This document shows, piece by piece, positions 17,708 to 27,512 of a stretch of 64,000 nucleotides of DNA. Made by a program: the position numbers and the translations under genes. The stretch is taken from assembly GCA_947492375.1 (NCBI GenBank), contig CANLMI010000002.1, positions 931,529 to 995,528 on the forward strand. The letters run 5' to 3'. Position 1 is the stretch's first letter. Each line of letters begins with the position of its first letter. Origin of the DNA: an uncultured Kordiimonas sp. (lineage in GTDB: Bacteria; Pseudomonadota; Alphaproteobacteria; Sphingomonadales; Kordiimonadaceae). The notes beneath the pieces were generated by a model. It worked only from the letters and a program-made list of their open reading frames with translations, was not told where the DNA came from and searched no databases.

Positions 17708-18241
17708 GGTAGAGGGCAATTTGCGGGTCCACCCAAACAGGAAGGACCACGCGTCAACGGATCAATTAGAGTGAATCAGGTTCGTTTAATAGGAGCAGAA
17801 GGTGAAAACCACGGTGTAGTATCAATTGACAAAGCTATTGGAATTGCAAAAGATTCCGGCCTAGATCTGGTTGAAATTTCACCAAATGCTGAACCCCCTG
17901 TATGTAAGGTTCTTGATTACGGCAAATACAAGTACGAGCAACAAAAGAAAGCCAACCTTGCTCGGAAAAAGCAGAAAACCCAAGACGTTAAAGAAATCAA
18001 GATGCGCCCCAATATTGATGTGCATGATTATAACGTGAAGCTTAAGAAAGTTCATCAGTTCATCGAAAACGGTGATAAAGTTAAGCTGACTATTCGTTTC
18101 CGTGGCCGTGAAATGGCACACCAGGAACTCGGCATGCAGGTTCTAAACCGTGTGGTTGAAGACGTTAAAGAAGATGCAAAAATCGAAGCACGCCCAAAAC
18201 TGGAAGGCCGCCAGATGATTATGGTTGTTGCGCCAAAATAG
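17705..18241 (+). CDS. infC: Translation initiation factor IF-3 (ATA start)
   Basis: Binds the 30S subunit and proofreads initiator pairing. Starting at ATA 17705 gives 178 residues, the normal length. The extra N-terminal segment ([15 protein letters not shown]) is the conserved beginning of the IF-3 N-domain, so a GTG start at 17771 would truncate the protein by 22 residues. Later motifs are typical: [51 protein letters not shown]. Ends with a strong terminator 32 bp after the stop. Confidence 0.96.
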   Translation: MGRGQFAGPPKQEGPRVNGSIRVNQVRLIGAEGENHGVVSIDKAIGIAKDSGLDLVEISPNAEPPVCKVLDYGKYKYEQQKKANLARKKQKTQDVKEIKMRPNIDVHDYNVKLKKVHQFIENGDKVKLTIRFRGREMAHQELGMQVLNRVVEDVKEDAKIEARPKLEGRQMIMVVAPK

Positions 18242-18273
18242 TCGAAGCTATCAGATTTACAAATTATATGATG

Positions 18274-18304
18274 AAGCCGCACAGATAACTGACGCGGCTT
18301 TTTT
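18274..18304 (+). terminator. Rho-independent terminator after infC
   Basis: A 7-bp GC-rich stem (AAGCCGC/GCGGCTT) with a 13-nt loop, followed by six T. Confidence 0.85.
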
Positions 18305-18370
18305 ATTGCATTCCAGAAATTAATCTTATAAATCACGCCTTTCTATCATCTAAACGTAAGGAGAAGAACA

Positions 18371-18621
18371 ATGCCTACGTTCAAAAAATATACAAACCTG
18401 CCGTCCTTTTGAGGTTACGAGCAAACGCCGAAAATCATATCCATCTGAAACACATGTCAAACGCGGTGAACGGTATGTTCACGGCGATATTGAACTTGTT
18501 GAAAAACTTGGCCGCAATGACCCTTGCCCTTGCGGGTCAGGCCATCGGTTTCAAGCGATGCTGCATGAAAACAAAAAAATATGAAGGCGTAAACCGTCAT
18601 CACTATTTTAGAAAGAAATAA
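18371..18621 (+). pseudogene. Small SEC-C metal-binding protein gene broken by two frameshifts
   Basis: The ATG at 18371 follows a good AAGGAG site, but the frame stops at 18410. Removing one T in the TTTT run (18407-18410) restores a continuing frame with [15 protein letters not shown] and [15 protein letters not shown]. Removing one base near 18548-18552 then gives HRFKRCCMK, completing a SEC-C zinc-binding motif (CPCGSG-x5-CC). The repaired product would be about 82 residues ending at 18621. This looks like a recently decayed gene or two sequencing/assembly errors at short runs; the sequence alone cannot decide. SEC-C motifs occur at the SecA C-terminus and in small stand-alone proteins. 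Confidence 0.8.
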
Positions 18622-18797
18622 GGCATCAAACCTATAACGATAGAACATGGCAGCATATTTTGCTGTCATGTTCAAAATATTCATGAAAATAGGGTGATAT
18701 TCACGTATATTCATCTAGCATTCCCATCAAGACTTCTGAAGACTGTGCCTGCTTCCAAGAACAGAAGCGCATAAAAACAATGTGTTAGGAGACCAAC

Positions 18798-19520
18798 ATG
18801 AAGTTTGGCGATTATATAAGACAGAAGCGAGAGGCAAATGGTTGGACCCAGCCCGGGGCCGCGGCGAAGATGGATATCGAACAATCATACTTGTCAAAAC
18901 TGGAAACAGGCAAGTCGTATCCCTCTGAGGATATTTTCAACAGATTATTAAAAACTTATGATATAGACGCGAGCGATTTAAGCCAATCTATCTTCTCGGC
19001 AGAGCTAGATAAACTTCGCGAAATAAAAGAAGTGCGTTCAGTAGTGTTAGAACGGCAGACAAATGAAATAAGGTTTACCCGAGGCTGGATGGTTGCAGGC
19101 CTAACTCTGTTAATGCTTGGGGGTGCATGTCTAGGCTTCGCAATAGCTGGAAATGGCCCAGCCAAAAGCCAGCAGGAATTTCGTTATAGATCATTAGGGG
19201 TTATTCTACCAGGTGAACCTCTTGATGTTTTTGATATTGTTCGAGAAAGCAGCCTTGAAATTAATAGTCACCCTGATGCAGAAAAATTACGGAAACTACA
19301 ACAGGAAATGACTGAACGTATACGTGAAACCTTCGAGAGATCAAATAGATATAAAGGCGCAGAATATGTTAAACCAACCCTACACGGACAACGTCGTTTC
19401 CAACTATTTGATGATCGTGCCTACAAAATCGACTCGCCTCTAAAATGGCTTCTTGCACCAGCCTTAATGTTTCTTGCTGGAAGTTTTGGCTGTTTTTTCA
19501 TCAGTTACCGCTGGAAATAA
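18798..19520 (+). CDS. Membrane-tethered XRE-family regulator
   Basis: 240 residues with AGGAG upstream of ATG. Residues 1-60 form an XRE helix-turn-helix (FGDYIRQKREANGWTQPG ... QSYLSKLETGKSYPS). A linker helix (about 65-92) leads to a transmembrane segment (about 97-117), a region of about 100 residues predicted outside the membrane, and a second transmembrane segment (about 216-236). The architecture suggests a one-component regulator that senses something at the membrane or periplasm while binding DNA. It has its own terminator and no obvious operon partner. Target genes are unknown. Confidence 0.82.
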   Translation: MKFGDYIRQKREANGWTQPGAAAKMDIEQSYLSKLETGKSYPSEDIFNRLLKTYDIDASDLSQSIFSAELDKLREIKEVRSVVLERQTNEIRFTRGWMVAGLTLLMLGGACLGFAIAGNGPAKSQQEFRYRSLGVILPGEPLDVFDIVRESSLEINSHPDAEKLRKLQQEMTERIRETFERSNRYKGAEYVKPTLHGQRRFQLFDDRAYKIDSPLKWLLAPALMFLAGSFGCFFISYRWK

Positions 19521-19535
19521 AAAGTAAAATTTCAG

Positions 19536-19564
19536 AACCCGATCTATTATAGAGCGGGTTTTTT
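19536..19564 (+). terminator. Rho-independent terminator after XRE gene
   Basis: Near-perfect inverted repeat AACCCGATCTAT / ATAGAGCGGGTT (one mismatch) followed by a run of six T. Confidence 0.85.
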
Positions 19565-19712
19565 ATTGTTTAAATTACAGCACTCTTTAACGATATTAAT
19601 GTAACAGATAGTGACTATTAGCTCGAGGATATTAGAGACGGGACCGAGATGATTAATACCCGACGTTGTAACCACATGTAACACGGAGTATATCAAGACC
19701 CATTATTATACC

Positions 19713-19777
19713 ATCAGCCCAACATCTATTGTTCAGGCTGATACAAGGTTTGATCTGAACAAAACAGCCTATAGGCT
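19713..19777. repeat. Non-coding hairpin and 12-bp palindrome
   Basis: The 236-bp gap after the XRE terminator holds a hairpin at 19713-19742 (ATCAGCC/GGCTGAT with an inner AACA/TGTT stem) and a perfect palindrome AGCCTATAGGCT at 19766-19777, close to the 3' end of the CPBP gene. Neither has a T-run on either strand. Nothing else recognised there. Confidence 0.5.
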
Positions 19778-19800
19778 AGTAACATTAAACCTTATCCAGA

Positions 19801-20505
19801 CTATACCTGATAGTATGCAGATAAAAACCCAAGTGTATTGACTGCCGCGTGCCCGATAATTCCGGGCCAAAGATTACGCTTACATAATACATACGCTAAT
19901 CCATAAATTAACCCACCAATGCCCGAGCCTATCATCCCTCTAATTCCATTTGGAAAGTGCCCAAGGCCAAAAATAAGGGCTGATATTATAATAGCAGCAA
20001 TCCATGCGCTCTTTTTTCCACCCAAACGATCAGCTATATAATTCATCAAATAGCCTCGGATAACCAGCTCTTCACATACAACTACCATCCACATAATAGG
20101 CAATACCAACATCAATAACCCAGTATTGCCAGCTAACTGAGCCATCCTATTTGCATTTTGCCCTTCTACCCCCAAGATATTGAACAAGGGACTAAGCATT
20201 GCCGCACTACCAATTCGCGCAATTGCAAGCATGATCGCCACCACTATAACAATCAATATTACTTGCAAAGCCGGCTTACCCCAATCCGGATACTTTAAGC
20301 CAACGTCACTCAATTTCCGGCCGCTAGATATATGGGCAAACGTTAGCATGAGGGCAAAAACGATAAAGGGTACAGCGGTACCCATAATGGGTAGAAACTC
20401 ATATATATGCCTAAAACTTTCAGACTCGCGGAGGGCAAGAAGAATAAAGAGGCACAGAAAACTCGTGCCATACATCAATTTCTGCCGGTTACTTTTTTGA
20501 TCCAT
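19801..20505 (-). CDS. CPBP family intramembrane metalloprotease
   Basis: Multi-pass membrane protein of 234 residues of the CPBP (Abi/CAAX-prenyl-protease-like) family. The conserved glutamate pair and Arg are in CEELVIRGYLMN, the second motif in LGHFPNG, and the third in IIGHAAVNTLG. About seven hydrophobic segments are visible. Family members are intramembrane proteases or regulators of membrane proteins; the substrate is unknown. GAGGTG ribosome-binding site precedes ATG at 20505. Confidence 0.87.
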   Translation of the reverse strand: MDQKSNRQKLMYGTSFLCLFILLALRESESFRHIYEFLPIMGTAVPFIVFALMLTFAHISSGRKLSDVGLKYPDWGKPALQVILIVIVVAIMLAIARIGSAAMLSPLFNILGVEGQNANRMAQLAGNTGLLMLVLPIMWMVVVCEELVIRGYLMNYIADRLGGKKSAWIAAIIISALIFGLGHFPNGIRGMIGSGIGGLIYGLAYVLCKRNLWPGIIGHAAVNTLGFLSAYYQV

Positions 20506-20615
20506 TACCGCACCTCACAAACTCAAAGATTAAAACGAGTGGAAGAACAGTAAAATTATCAAACTAGGCTTGATATCAATATCTTGCGGTAAATATAGAA
20601 CATATGTCAGGGTAT

Positions 20616-21218
20616 TTAATTGGACTTACAAGAGTTTACGAGAACAGGCTCATTTACAAAATCCGTTCGGTAACAATCATCAAGTAAAGAGCAATAACAA
20701 GCTTTGCCCTTCATTTTCCAGCGACTAACATCGATAAGCTCCCAAAACTGTGAGTTAGTATCTGTTTTCTTGATTTGGACAATTGCAATGGCGCTGCCAT
20801 TGGGGAGAATTTTATTCGTCACACTATTAGTTAAGATAGACCCAACCTCTGCATGGCTTTCAGGCTTTACCAGCCATGATCGCCCTTCACCTTCAGGAAT
20901 ACAGCATTCAGTAAGAATTTCATATATGTCGCTGCTCTCGGCATCTTCATATGACATTGTAAAACTTTTCACAATCGCGGGGCCAACACCAACATTTTCA
21001 AGTAATATAGAAATTCTGTGTTCTTCATCTTCAAGATTATAATTACCACTCGATATCTGAAGATAAGGCCATGTTGCGGCCTTTACCTGTTTTTCTTCTG
21101 ATTGCGCTTGCAAATACGTTGCATAAAAACTGGCACCTGAAATCAGAACAGCACATACAGCAATAACTAAATTGAGGGTGTCTTTGCTAATTCTTCTGCG
21201 ATGTTCTGATTTTGCCAT
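20616..21218 (-). CDS. Single-pass membrane protein of unknown function
   Basis: 200 residues, not assigned to a known family. A basic N-terminus (MAKSEHRRRISKD) precedes one hydrophobic helix (about 15-35), then a short coiled segment and a soluble beta-rich domain (about 50-165) with a line resembling immunoglobulin-like folds (RISILLENVGVGPAIVKSF). The C-terminal 50 residues hold five cysteines, including two in CYC and one in DDCYRTDF, which may form disulfides outside the cytoplasm. It starts 21 bp after the glutamate dehydrogenase stop, so it may be read through from that gene. Confidence 0.6.
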   Translation of the reverse strand: MAKSEHRRRISKDTLNLVIAVCAVLISGASFYATYLQAQSEEKQVKAATWPYLQISSGNYNLEDEEHRISILLENVGVGPAIVKSFTMSYEDAESSDIYEILTECCIPEGEGRSWLVKPESHAEVGSILTNSVTNKILPNGSAIAIVQIKKTDTNSQFWELIDVSRWKMKGKACYCSLLDDCYRTDFVNEPVLVNSCKSN

Positions 21219-21239
21219 TATCGTTCTTTATACCCGTAG

Positions 21240-24200
21240 TTATCCCAGTATTGACCGAAGGTGCCGCGTGGCAAAGCTCAACTTGGCAACTGTTAATGTT
21301 CCTGCCGAGCGTAAATCATCAATCAAACGCTGCGCCCTGATGATTGAAGTTTGCTGAGCTGATTGCCAATCGGACGTTGCTTTCAAAGCAGGCTTTTTAC
21401 CTGCACCCGCACAAACCCGTTTTACAAGTTCGGTTTGTTGATCAGCCAAGTCCTCTTTAAGCGACCGTATAGCAAGCACTTCCCAGTGATCATCGGGAAC
21501 AATCCGGTCTGCCCGCTGACGTAACCAGTCAAAACCTAACATATCACCAAGAGCAAAATGAATTGTCGCAACAAAATCAACCTTCTTCTTCTCTGTTTCT
21601 GCAACAGCAATAATATCTGCACCAGAACTTAATACCTCAAACCCAGCAATGAATGTCGCCAATTTGTGGCTAACACCGGCATTTTTTAAAGACGACTTCC
21701 GTGTTTTAAACGCATCCTGGGCTGGTTTACTGAGTATTTCCTGTTTGATATCAAACAGTGCTTTCACTGGCGCTGCAAATCGATCTATCAAATCAATAAT
21801 ATTATAAGGTCGTGGAAGGTTTCTCAGAACCCATAAAACTTGATCTTTCAGCGAGTTCGATAATGAACGGTGCATATCATACTGAAGCGATGCATCTACT
21901 TTATAATCGAGTGCATTGACCGCATCCCACATATTTTGCAAATCGTAAATACCCCGAACGGCAACAAACGCGGCAACGATATCCTCAACACCAAGGCCAG
22001 TTTCTTCCTTCACTTCATAAACAAACGTCAAGCCACCCCAGTTAACAACCTCGTTTGCCAAAACAGTTGCAACAATTTCACGGCGCAAACGATGGCTCCG
22101 GATTTCATCAGGGAAACGTTCTCGTAGCGTACTCGGGAAACCCCATTCCAACTCTGGTTCAAGCACAGGATCGTCAATTAATTGACCTTTCATCAAAATA
22201 TCTACAAGTGACATTTTTGCGTATGCAAGGAGTGTTGAAATTTCAGGCCTGCTTAGACCTTTTTCATTTGCTTCTAATTCCAGAAAACCTTCATCGGACG
22301 GTAAATTTTCAATTTCCCGCTTCAGGCCGCCGTCACGCTCTAGGGTACGGATAAGACCAAGATGATATTGCCTTGCGCTCACACTCTCTGCCTCAGCCAA
22401 CGAAATCGCTTGTGTCTGTAAATAGTTATCTGAGAGGACAATGTCTGATACCTCACCGGTCATTTCAACCAATAAACTATCTCGCGCTTCCCGCGTCAGT
22501 TTTTTCTTGGATATAACATCCGTTAGGAGAATTTTGATATTCACCTCTTTATCAGAGCAATCCACACCAGCCGAATTATCAATAAAGTCTGTATTTGAAC
22601 GACCACCCATACGTCCATATTCAATTCTGGCTTCTTGTGTCATACCCAAGTTACCGCCTTCACCAATAACCTTCACTTTAACTTCTGGCGCTGTTACCCG
22701 GAGTGGGTCATTGGCGCGGTCACCAGCATCGGCATCCGTTTCATGTGTCGACCGGATATAAGTGCCAATGCCACCAAACCACAACAGGTCTGCTTCTGCT
22801 TTCAAGATTGCATTGATGAGCACGTTCGGGGCCATTGCTTGCTCATCAGTTCCAAGCCAGGCTTGCATTTCAGGAGACAAGTCAATTGATTTCGCTGCAC
22901 GGGAGAATATACCACCGCCCTTTGAAATAAGTTTAGCATTATAGTCTTCCCAGCTAGAGCGCGGCAAATCAAAGAGACGCTTGCGCTCTTTCCATTTGGC
23001 TTTGCTGTCGCCTGCTTCAGGGTCGATAAAAATATGCATATGGTTAAATGCAGCCTTCAAATGCAGCGTTTTTGAGAGCAACATACCGTTCCCAAATACG
23101 TCGCCAGCCATATCACCAACACCAACAACTGAGAAAACATCTTCCTGAACATTTACACCCATCTCCCGGAAATGACGTTGTACACTGATCCAGGCGCCTT
23201 TGGCTGTTATACCCATTTTCTTATGGTCATAACCGTTTGAACCACCCGATGCGAACGCGTCATCAAGCCAGAAGCCTTGTCCTTCAGAAATACCATTTGA
23301 TATATCAGAGAATGTCGCCGTGCCTTTATCTGCGGCTACAACAAGATACGGGTCATCACTGTCTCGCCGCACGACTTCTTGTGGCGGTTTTACCTTACCT
23401 TTGACCAGGTTGTCTGTCACAGATAACAAACTGGATATAAAAGAGCGATAGGATGCGACCCCTTCGCCCATAAAGGCATCTCTGTCCATAGAAGGTGTCA
23501 ATTGTTTCGGGAAAAACCCACCTTTTGCACCTTGTGGTACAATAACAGCATTTTTTACCTGTTGCGCTTTTACGAGCCCTAACACCTCAGTACGGAAATC
23601 TTCCCTACGGTCAGACCAGCGCAAGCCACCACGTGCAACCGGCCCACCTCTAAGGTGTACCCCTTCAACGCGCGGTGAATATACCCAGATTTCTGCATGC
23701 GGCCGGGGTAGCGGTGCCTCTTCGACTTCATTAGAACGAATTTTAAAGGCAAGCGCTCGTTCATCTGCGCCAACTTTAACACCTGTTTGATAGAAGTTTG
23801 TTCTAAGTGTTGACCGAATAACATTTACATACGCACGGAATATTCTATCCTGATCAAGGCTTGAAACGCTCTCCATTAATTTTTTAAGGTCACTAACAAT
23901 CGTTTCAGCGATGCCTTCACGGTTATCACCGGAATATTCAGGATCAAACTGAACAGCAAACAATGCAACAAGCTGGCTGGCAATCTGGGGATGTTCAACC
24001 ATACAATCAGCGATATAATCTGGCGAATACCCTAATCCAAGTTGCCTTAGATACTTACCATATGCTCGCAAAACAACAATCTCGTCCCAAGCCATAGCAC
24101 TTGCAAGTACCAACTGATTAAAATCATCATCTTCAACTACATTTTTCCAAACCATAAGGAAAAGGTCTTCGATAACTGGTTTAATTCGCTCCATTGAAAA

Positions 24201-26054
24201 CGCACAGCCACCTTCAAGTTCAAGTGCAAAATCATGGATATAACTGGGTAGTTTTGATCTAACTTCATATGAGTGTTCGCTTAAAACCCGAAACCCCATA
24301 TTTTCCAACACCGGCATACAACTTGAGAGCGGAACCAGGCGGCAACCATGATGTATTTTAAGCCGGTATCTATTATCACCGTCACCAAGATGATGATAAA
24401 AATCAACCCGGAGGTCATCTGCTCCAGCCAGTTCTTCCAATTTTGCAATATCATACGCTGCCTGTGCTGGCGTAAAGGCCGCACGGTAAGCGACAGAAAA
24501 GCGACCACGATAATCATGATTTAATTGATTTCCGTGCTCTTCGCCGTAACGAGCCACAAGGTCAAAGTGAAGACGGTCAGACCACCCCTGTGCCGCTTCT
24601 GCAATCTGTTGATTGATATCGCCTTCATCAACATTAGGCACCTGCCCCGGCTTTGTCCGGATGATAAAATGCCAACGAGCAAGAGATTCCTCACTCAGCA
24701 TGGCATAATAAACCGATACTTCACCGTTGAAGGCTTCGCATAAAATACGGGCTGCCGCAGAACGCAAACTTGAATTATAATTTTCACGGGGAACGTAAAC
24801 CAACGCTGAAACAAAGCGCTCAAATTTATCTTTACGAATAAAAGCACGTGGCCGAGGGCGCTCTGTAAGCTGCAAAATACCCATAGCAGTTTCAAATAAA
24901 TTGTCTTCTGCAATCTGGAAAAGTTCATCCCGGGGGAACGTTTCCATAATATGAGCGATGGCTTTGCCTGCATGGCTTTTCTCTGCAAAGCCACTACGGG
25001 ATTGAATGTTGGCTACTTTAGTTCGTAAAAGCGGAACATCATGTGCAAATTGACTATATGATAATGACGTGAACAAACCGACAAAACGGCGTTCGCCAAT
25101 AGCCTTACCATCGGCGTCAAAGATTTTAACGCCGATATAATCAAGATGCGAAACGCGGTGAACTGTCGATTTCACATTGGCCTTGGTTATGATAACTGGC
25201 TCAGGCTGGGCAAGGAAATGACGAATTTCATCTGACATGGGTGTCAAACCGTCACGGTTACGCAGAACATTTCTATCAACGTCTCTCAATATACCGAGCC
25301 CAGAACCATCAACCTGAGTAAACTTGAAAGACTTTTTCTGAGAATCAAAACGATATTCACGGAACCCAAGGAAGGTAAAATGATCGGCCCCTAACCACCG
25401 CAGGAACCTAATCGCCTCATCAACTTCTTCATTATCAATCGGTGGCGGATTAACGGTTAAAGAAGCAACTGTTTCATCGATTTTAGCGAGCATACCCCGC
25501 CAGTCGCTTACCGCTGAGCGAACATCGCCCAAAATTGATTTAATCACCCCTTCATGCTCTTTGATCTGTGCTTTATCAGAAACAGTATCAATTTCAATGA
25601 ACATAAAGGATTCGCGGACTTCATCCCCGTCAACTTTAACACGCGCGCCTTTCTTATCCCTGATCGTAGATAAGATAGGGTGATGCATCATATGAATTCG
25701 ACTTTTAAGCGTTGATGTTAGGCCCCCTGTAATCGAATCAACCAAAAACGGCATATCGTCAGTGATAATCATCAACACACTATGATGACTAGTCCACCCT
25801 TCCTTAGGGAAACGTGGATTGATAACTTTTACAATCGGCTTACCAAGAGTGCGCTTGGAAGATGCTTCCCAAAAACCTTTTGTAATAGCAAACAAAGACA
25901 TCGGCTCACGATCAAAAAAGTCATCAGGCGTTGAAACCGAGAGAAAATCCTCCATAAAAGTTAGGAATGCCTTAAGCTTATCCCCTTTCAAACTCTCGTT
26001 TGCCAATTGGGAAATTTCTGCTAATGCCTGTTTTCTATGTTCATTATTAGTCAC
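21240..26054 (-). CDS. gdh: NAD-specific glutamate dehydrogenase, large (GDH-180) type
   Basis: Oxidative deamination of glutamate to 2-oxoglutarate with NAD+. 1604 residues is standard for the large form. N-terminal ACT-like regulatory regions occupy about the first 600 residues. The catalytic core shows GPVARGGLRWSDRREDFRTE, the Lys-bearing VPQGAKGGFFPKQ, and the dinucleotide region GVGDMAGDVFGNGMLLS with KVKVIGEGGNLGMTQ. A helical C-terminal domain (about 1250-1604) completes it. A PAS-like gene lies 36 bp upstream on the same strand. Confidence 0.96.
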   Translation of the reverse strand: MTNNEHRKQALAEISQLANESLKGDKLKAFLTFMEDFLSVSTPDDFFDREPMSLFAITKGFWEASSKRTLGKPIVKVINPRFPKEGWTSHHSVLMIITDDMPFLVDSITGGLTSTLKSRIHMMHHPILSTIRDKKGARVKVDGDEVRESFMFIEIDTVSDKAQIKEHEGVIKSILGDVRSAVSDWRGMLAKIDETVASLTVNPPPIDNEEVDEAIRFLRWLGADHFTFLGFREYRFDSQKKSFKFTQVDGSGLGILRDVDRNVLRNRDGLTPMSDEIRHFLAQPEPVIITKANVKSTVHRVSHLDYIGVKIFDADGKAIGERRFVGLFTSLSYSQFAHDVPLLRTKVANIQSRSGFAEKSHAGKAIAHIMETFPRDELFQIAEDNLFETAMGILQLTERPRPRAFIRKDKFERFVSALVYVPRENYNSSLRSAAARILCEAFNGEVSVYYAMLSEESLARWHFIIRTKPGQVPNVDEGDINQQIAEAAQGWSDRLHFDLVARYGEEHGNQLNHDYRGRFSVAYRAAFTPAQAAYDIAKLEELAGADDLRVDFYHHLGDGDNRYRLKIHHGCRLVPLSSCMPVLENMGFRVLSEHSYEVRSKLPSYIHDFALELEGGCAFSMERIKPVIEDLFLMVWKNVVEDDDFNQLVLASAMAWDEIVVLRAYGKYLRQLGLGYSPDYIADCMVEHPQIASQLVALFAVQFDPEYSGDNREGIAETIVSDLKKLMESVSSLDQDRIFRAYVNVIRSTLRTNFYQTGVKVGADERALAFKIRSNEVEEAPLPRPHAEIWVYSPRVEGVHLRGGPVARGGLRWSDRREDFRTEVLGLVKAQQVKNAVIVPQGAKGGFFPKQLTPSMDRDAFMGEGVASYRSFISSLLSVTDNLVKGKVKPPQEVVRRDSDDPYLVVAADKGTATFSDISNGISEGQGFWLDDAFASGGSNGYDHKKMGITAKGAWISVQRHFREMGVNVQEDVFSVVGVGDMAGDVFGNGMLLSKTLHLKAAFNHMHIFIDPEAGDSKAKWKERKRLFDLPRSSWEDYNAKLISKGGGIFSRAAKSIDLSPEMQAWLGTDEQAMAPNVLINAILKAEADLLWFGGIGTYIRSTHETDADAGDRANDPLRVTAPEVKVKVIGEGGNLGMTQEARIEYGRMGGRSNTDFIDNSAGVDCSDKEVNIKILLTDVISKKKLTREARDSLLVEMTGEVSDIVLSDNYLQTQAISLAEAESVSARQYHLGLIRTLERDGGLKREIENLPSDEGFLELEANEKGLSRPEISTLLAYAKMSLVDILMKGQLIDDPVLEPELEWGFPSTLRERFPDEIRSHRLRREIVATVLANEVVNWGGLTFVYEVKEETGLGVEDIVAAFVAVRGIYDLQNMWDAVNALDYKVDASLQYDMHRSLSNSLKDQVLWVLRNLPRPYNIIDLIDRFAAPVKALFDIKQEILSKPAQDAFKTRKSSLKNAGVSHKLATFIAGFEVLSSGADIIAVAETEKKKVDFVATIHFALGDMLGFDWLRQRADRIVPDDHWEVLAIRSLKEDLADQQTELVKRVCAGAGKKPALKATSDWQSAQQTSIIRAQRLIDDLRSAGTLTVAKLSFATRHLRSILG

Positions 26055-26090
26055 TGTGAATGCCTTTTCACTTTTGAATATCTGTAAAAT

Positions 26091-27266
26091 TTAATTTAGG
26101 TCCAACTTTGCTGCTTCTCGCCTGATGGCAGCATCTAACGTTTCGCCACTAACATCTGTTGGTCCGAGAAGGTCATATTGGCCTTCTGATTTTTTCCGGG
26201 CCAAAATCAATATAAACTCGTCTGTATTTTGGGTTTCAGTCAGCTGAACTTGAGCGATAGCCTTTGAACGGCGAACAATATCTAAAGCCTTTTCCTGTCG
26301 GTCGAATGCTTTATTCCCGCTTTCGCCGCGCTTGGCAGCTCGTTCCGCTTTTACACATCCTTTAATACCACCAGGCTGATTGATTAAAAACTCATCAAAC
26401 TCATCGACCAGAACACCTTGCCTTAATGCCCACGCAAGTGCTGAAGCATACTCGGTTAACCTGGTTTTATCGTAAGTCTTGCCAAAGGTTAGTTTTAAAA
26501 GGGGTGTAAAGGGCGCACGTTCCTGAATTTTTAACCCATGAGAATTGAGGATTGCTTTATAGTGCTCACTATTATTTTTCGATTCAAAATATAGCGTGTA
26601 AACCCGACCTAATGCTCGGTACAAGCTTTCCCGCGAACTACCGTCAGGGTGCACAATAGTATCAGCAAAACCCTGAACCTGAATCAGTTGATTTTCAAAC
26701 ATCGAATCAGAGCTTTGCGAAAGCTGCGGCGCTAACTCAGTCTCGTTTTCAACTTTCCCCACCTCATCAATCGGGATAATAACATCAGGTACTCTGTTTC
26801 TGAAATTTGCAACCACAAGAACAAAGTGAACGTGATCCTGGCCATCACCGTACCGTACAAATGGAAGAAGAATACCGCGGCAATCTGTCAGATCTTCAAT
26901 AAATTCAAACTCTACGGCTCTGTATTGGCCCTGCTCATCGCTAAGCTGATCAACAAGAGCAGCAGCAAATGAGGCATGAGGAAATGCGGAAAGCGGCGCA
27001 CCAACCATAGCCGGAGCATCGATCAGTTGATCAACACGGTCACCAATAAACCGGATAATCCCTCCACGATTGCTGGAAACATCAAGTAATAGGCAATTCT
27101 CTTTAAACGGATCCAAGTCACTTGACTTGAGATCCTCAAAGTCAGGGAACTGCCGTTCTCCCCTTAGGTTTTCCCAATAATCAAAAGCACGTAGATGCAA
27201 TCGTCGTTCACGCATGACCGGATTGCCACGTTGTGGGTCATTGTCAGAATTTGTCTCTTCACTCAT
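26091..27266 (-). CDS. PAS-domain-like protein upstream of gdh
   Basis: 391 residues from ATG at 27266, placed 10 nt after AAGGA; a TTG two codons upstream is too close to the site. Residues about 25-155 look like the alphaproteobacterial PAS_5-type domain (CLLLDVSSNRGGIIRFIG, HVHFVLVVANF). The middle and C-terminal parts (about 195-390) contain conserved-looking blocks (SLYRALGRVYTLYFESKN, LTEYASALAWALRQ) but no family was recognised. Located 36 bp before the glutamate dehydrogenase start, so likely co-transcribed; it might sense a cell state that tunes glutamate catabolism, but that is conjecture. Confidence 0.65.
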   Translation of the reverse strand: MSEETNSDNDPQRGNPVMRERRLHLRAFDYWENLRGERQFPDFEDLKSSDLDPFKENCLLLDVSSNRGGIIRFIGDRVDQLIDAPAMVGAPLSAFPHASFAAALVDQLSDEQGQYRAVEFEFIEDLTDCRGILLPFVRYGDGQDHVHFVLVVANFRNRVPDVIIPIDEVGKVENETELAPQLSQSSDSMFENQLIQVQGFADTIVHPDGSSRESLYRALGRVYTLYFESKNNSEHYKAILNSHGLKIQERAPFTPLLKLTFGKTYDKTRLTEYASALAWALRQGVLVDEFDEFLINQPGGIKGCVKAERAAKRGESGNKAFDRQEKALDIVRRSKAIAQVQLTETQNTDEFILILARKKSEGQYDLLGPTDVSGETLDAAIRREAAKLDLN

Positions 27267-27512
27267 TCTCAAATATTCCTTTAACTTTTTCAGCTTAAGG
27301 ATTTACTTCTGCTAATCATCTAATACATACTCGAGACAACTATAACAATAAAGACAACTTTTTACTAAATCGTTACCAAATTCCACTGCTAATATCACAG
27401 CAATTTTCACTAAGGTTCACGAAAGATGCAGGAAACATTTGTCAGCGGCACGAAGCCAGTCTATTTTACGTTCAACTCGTTAAGAAAATAATAGTGTGGG
27501 AGAGTCACCACA

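Noticed and set aside
19713-19742. Terminator for the CPBP gene
   Set aside because: The stem is good but no T-run follows on either strand, so it is listed only as a hairpin.
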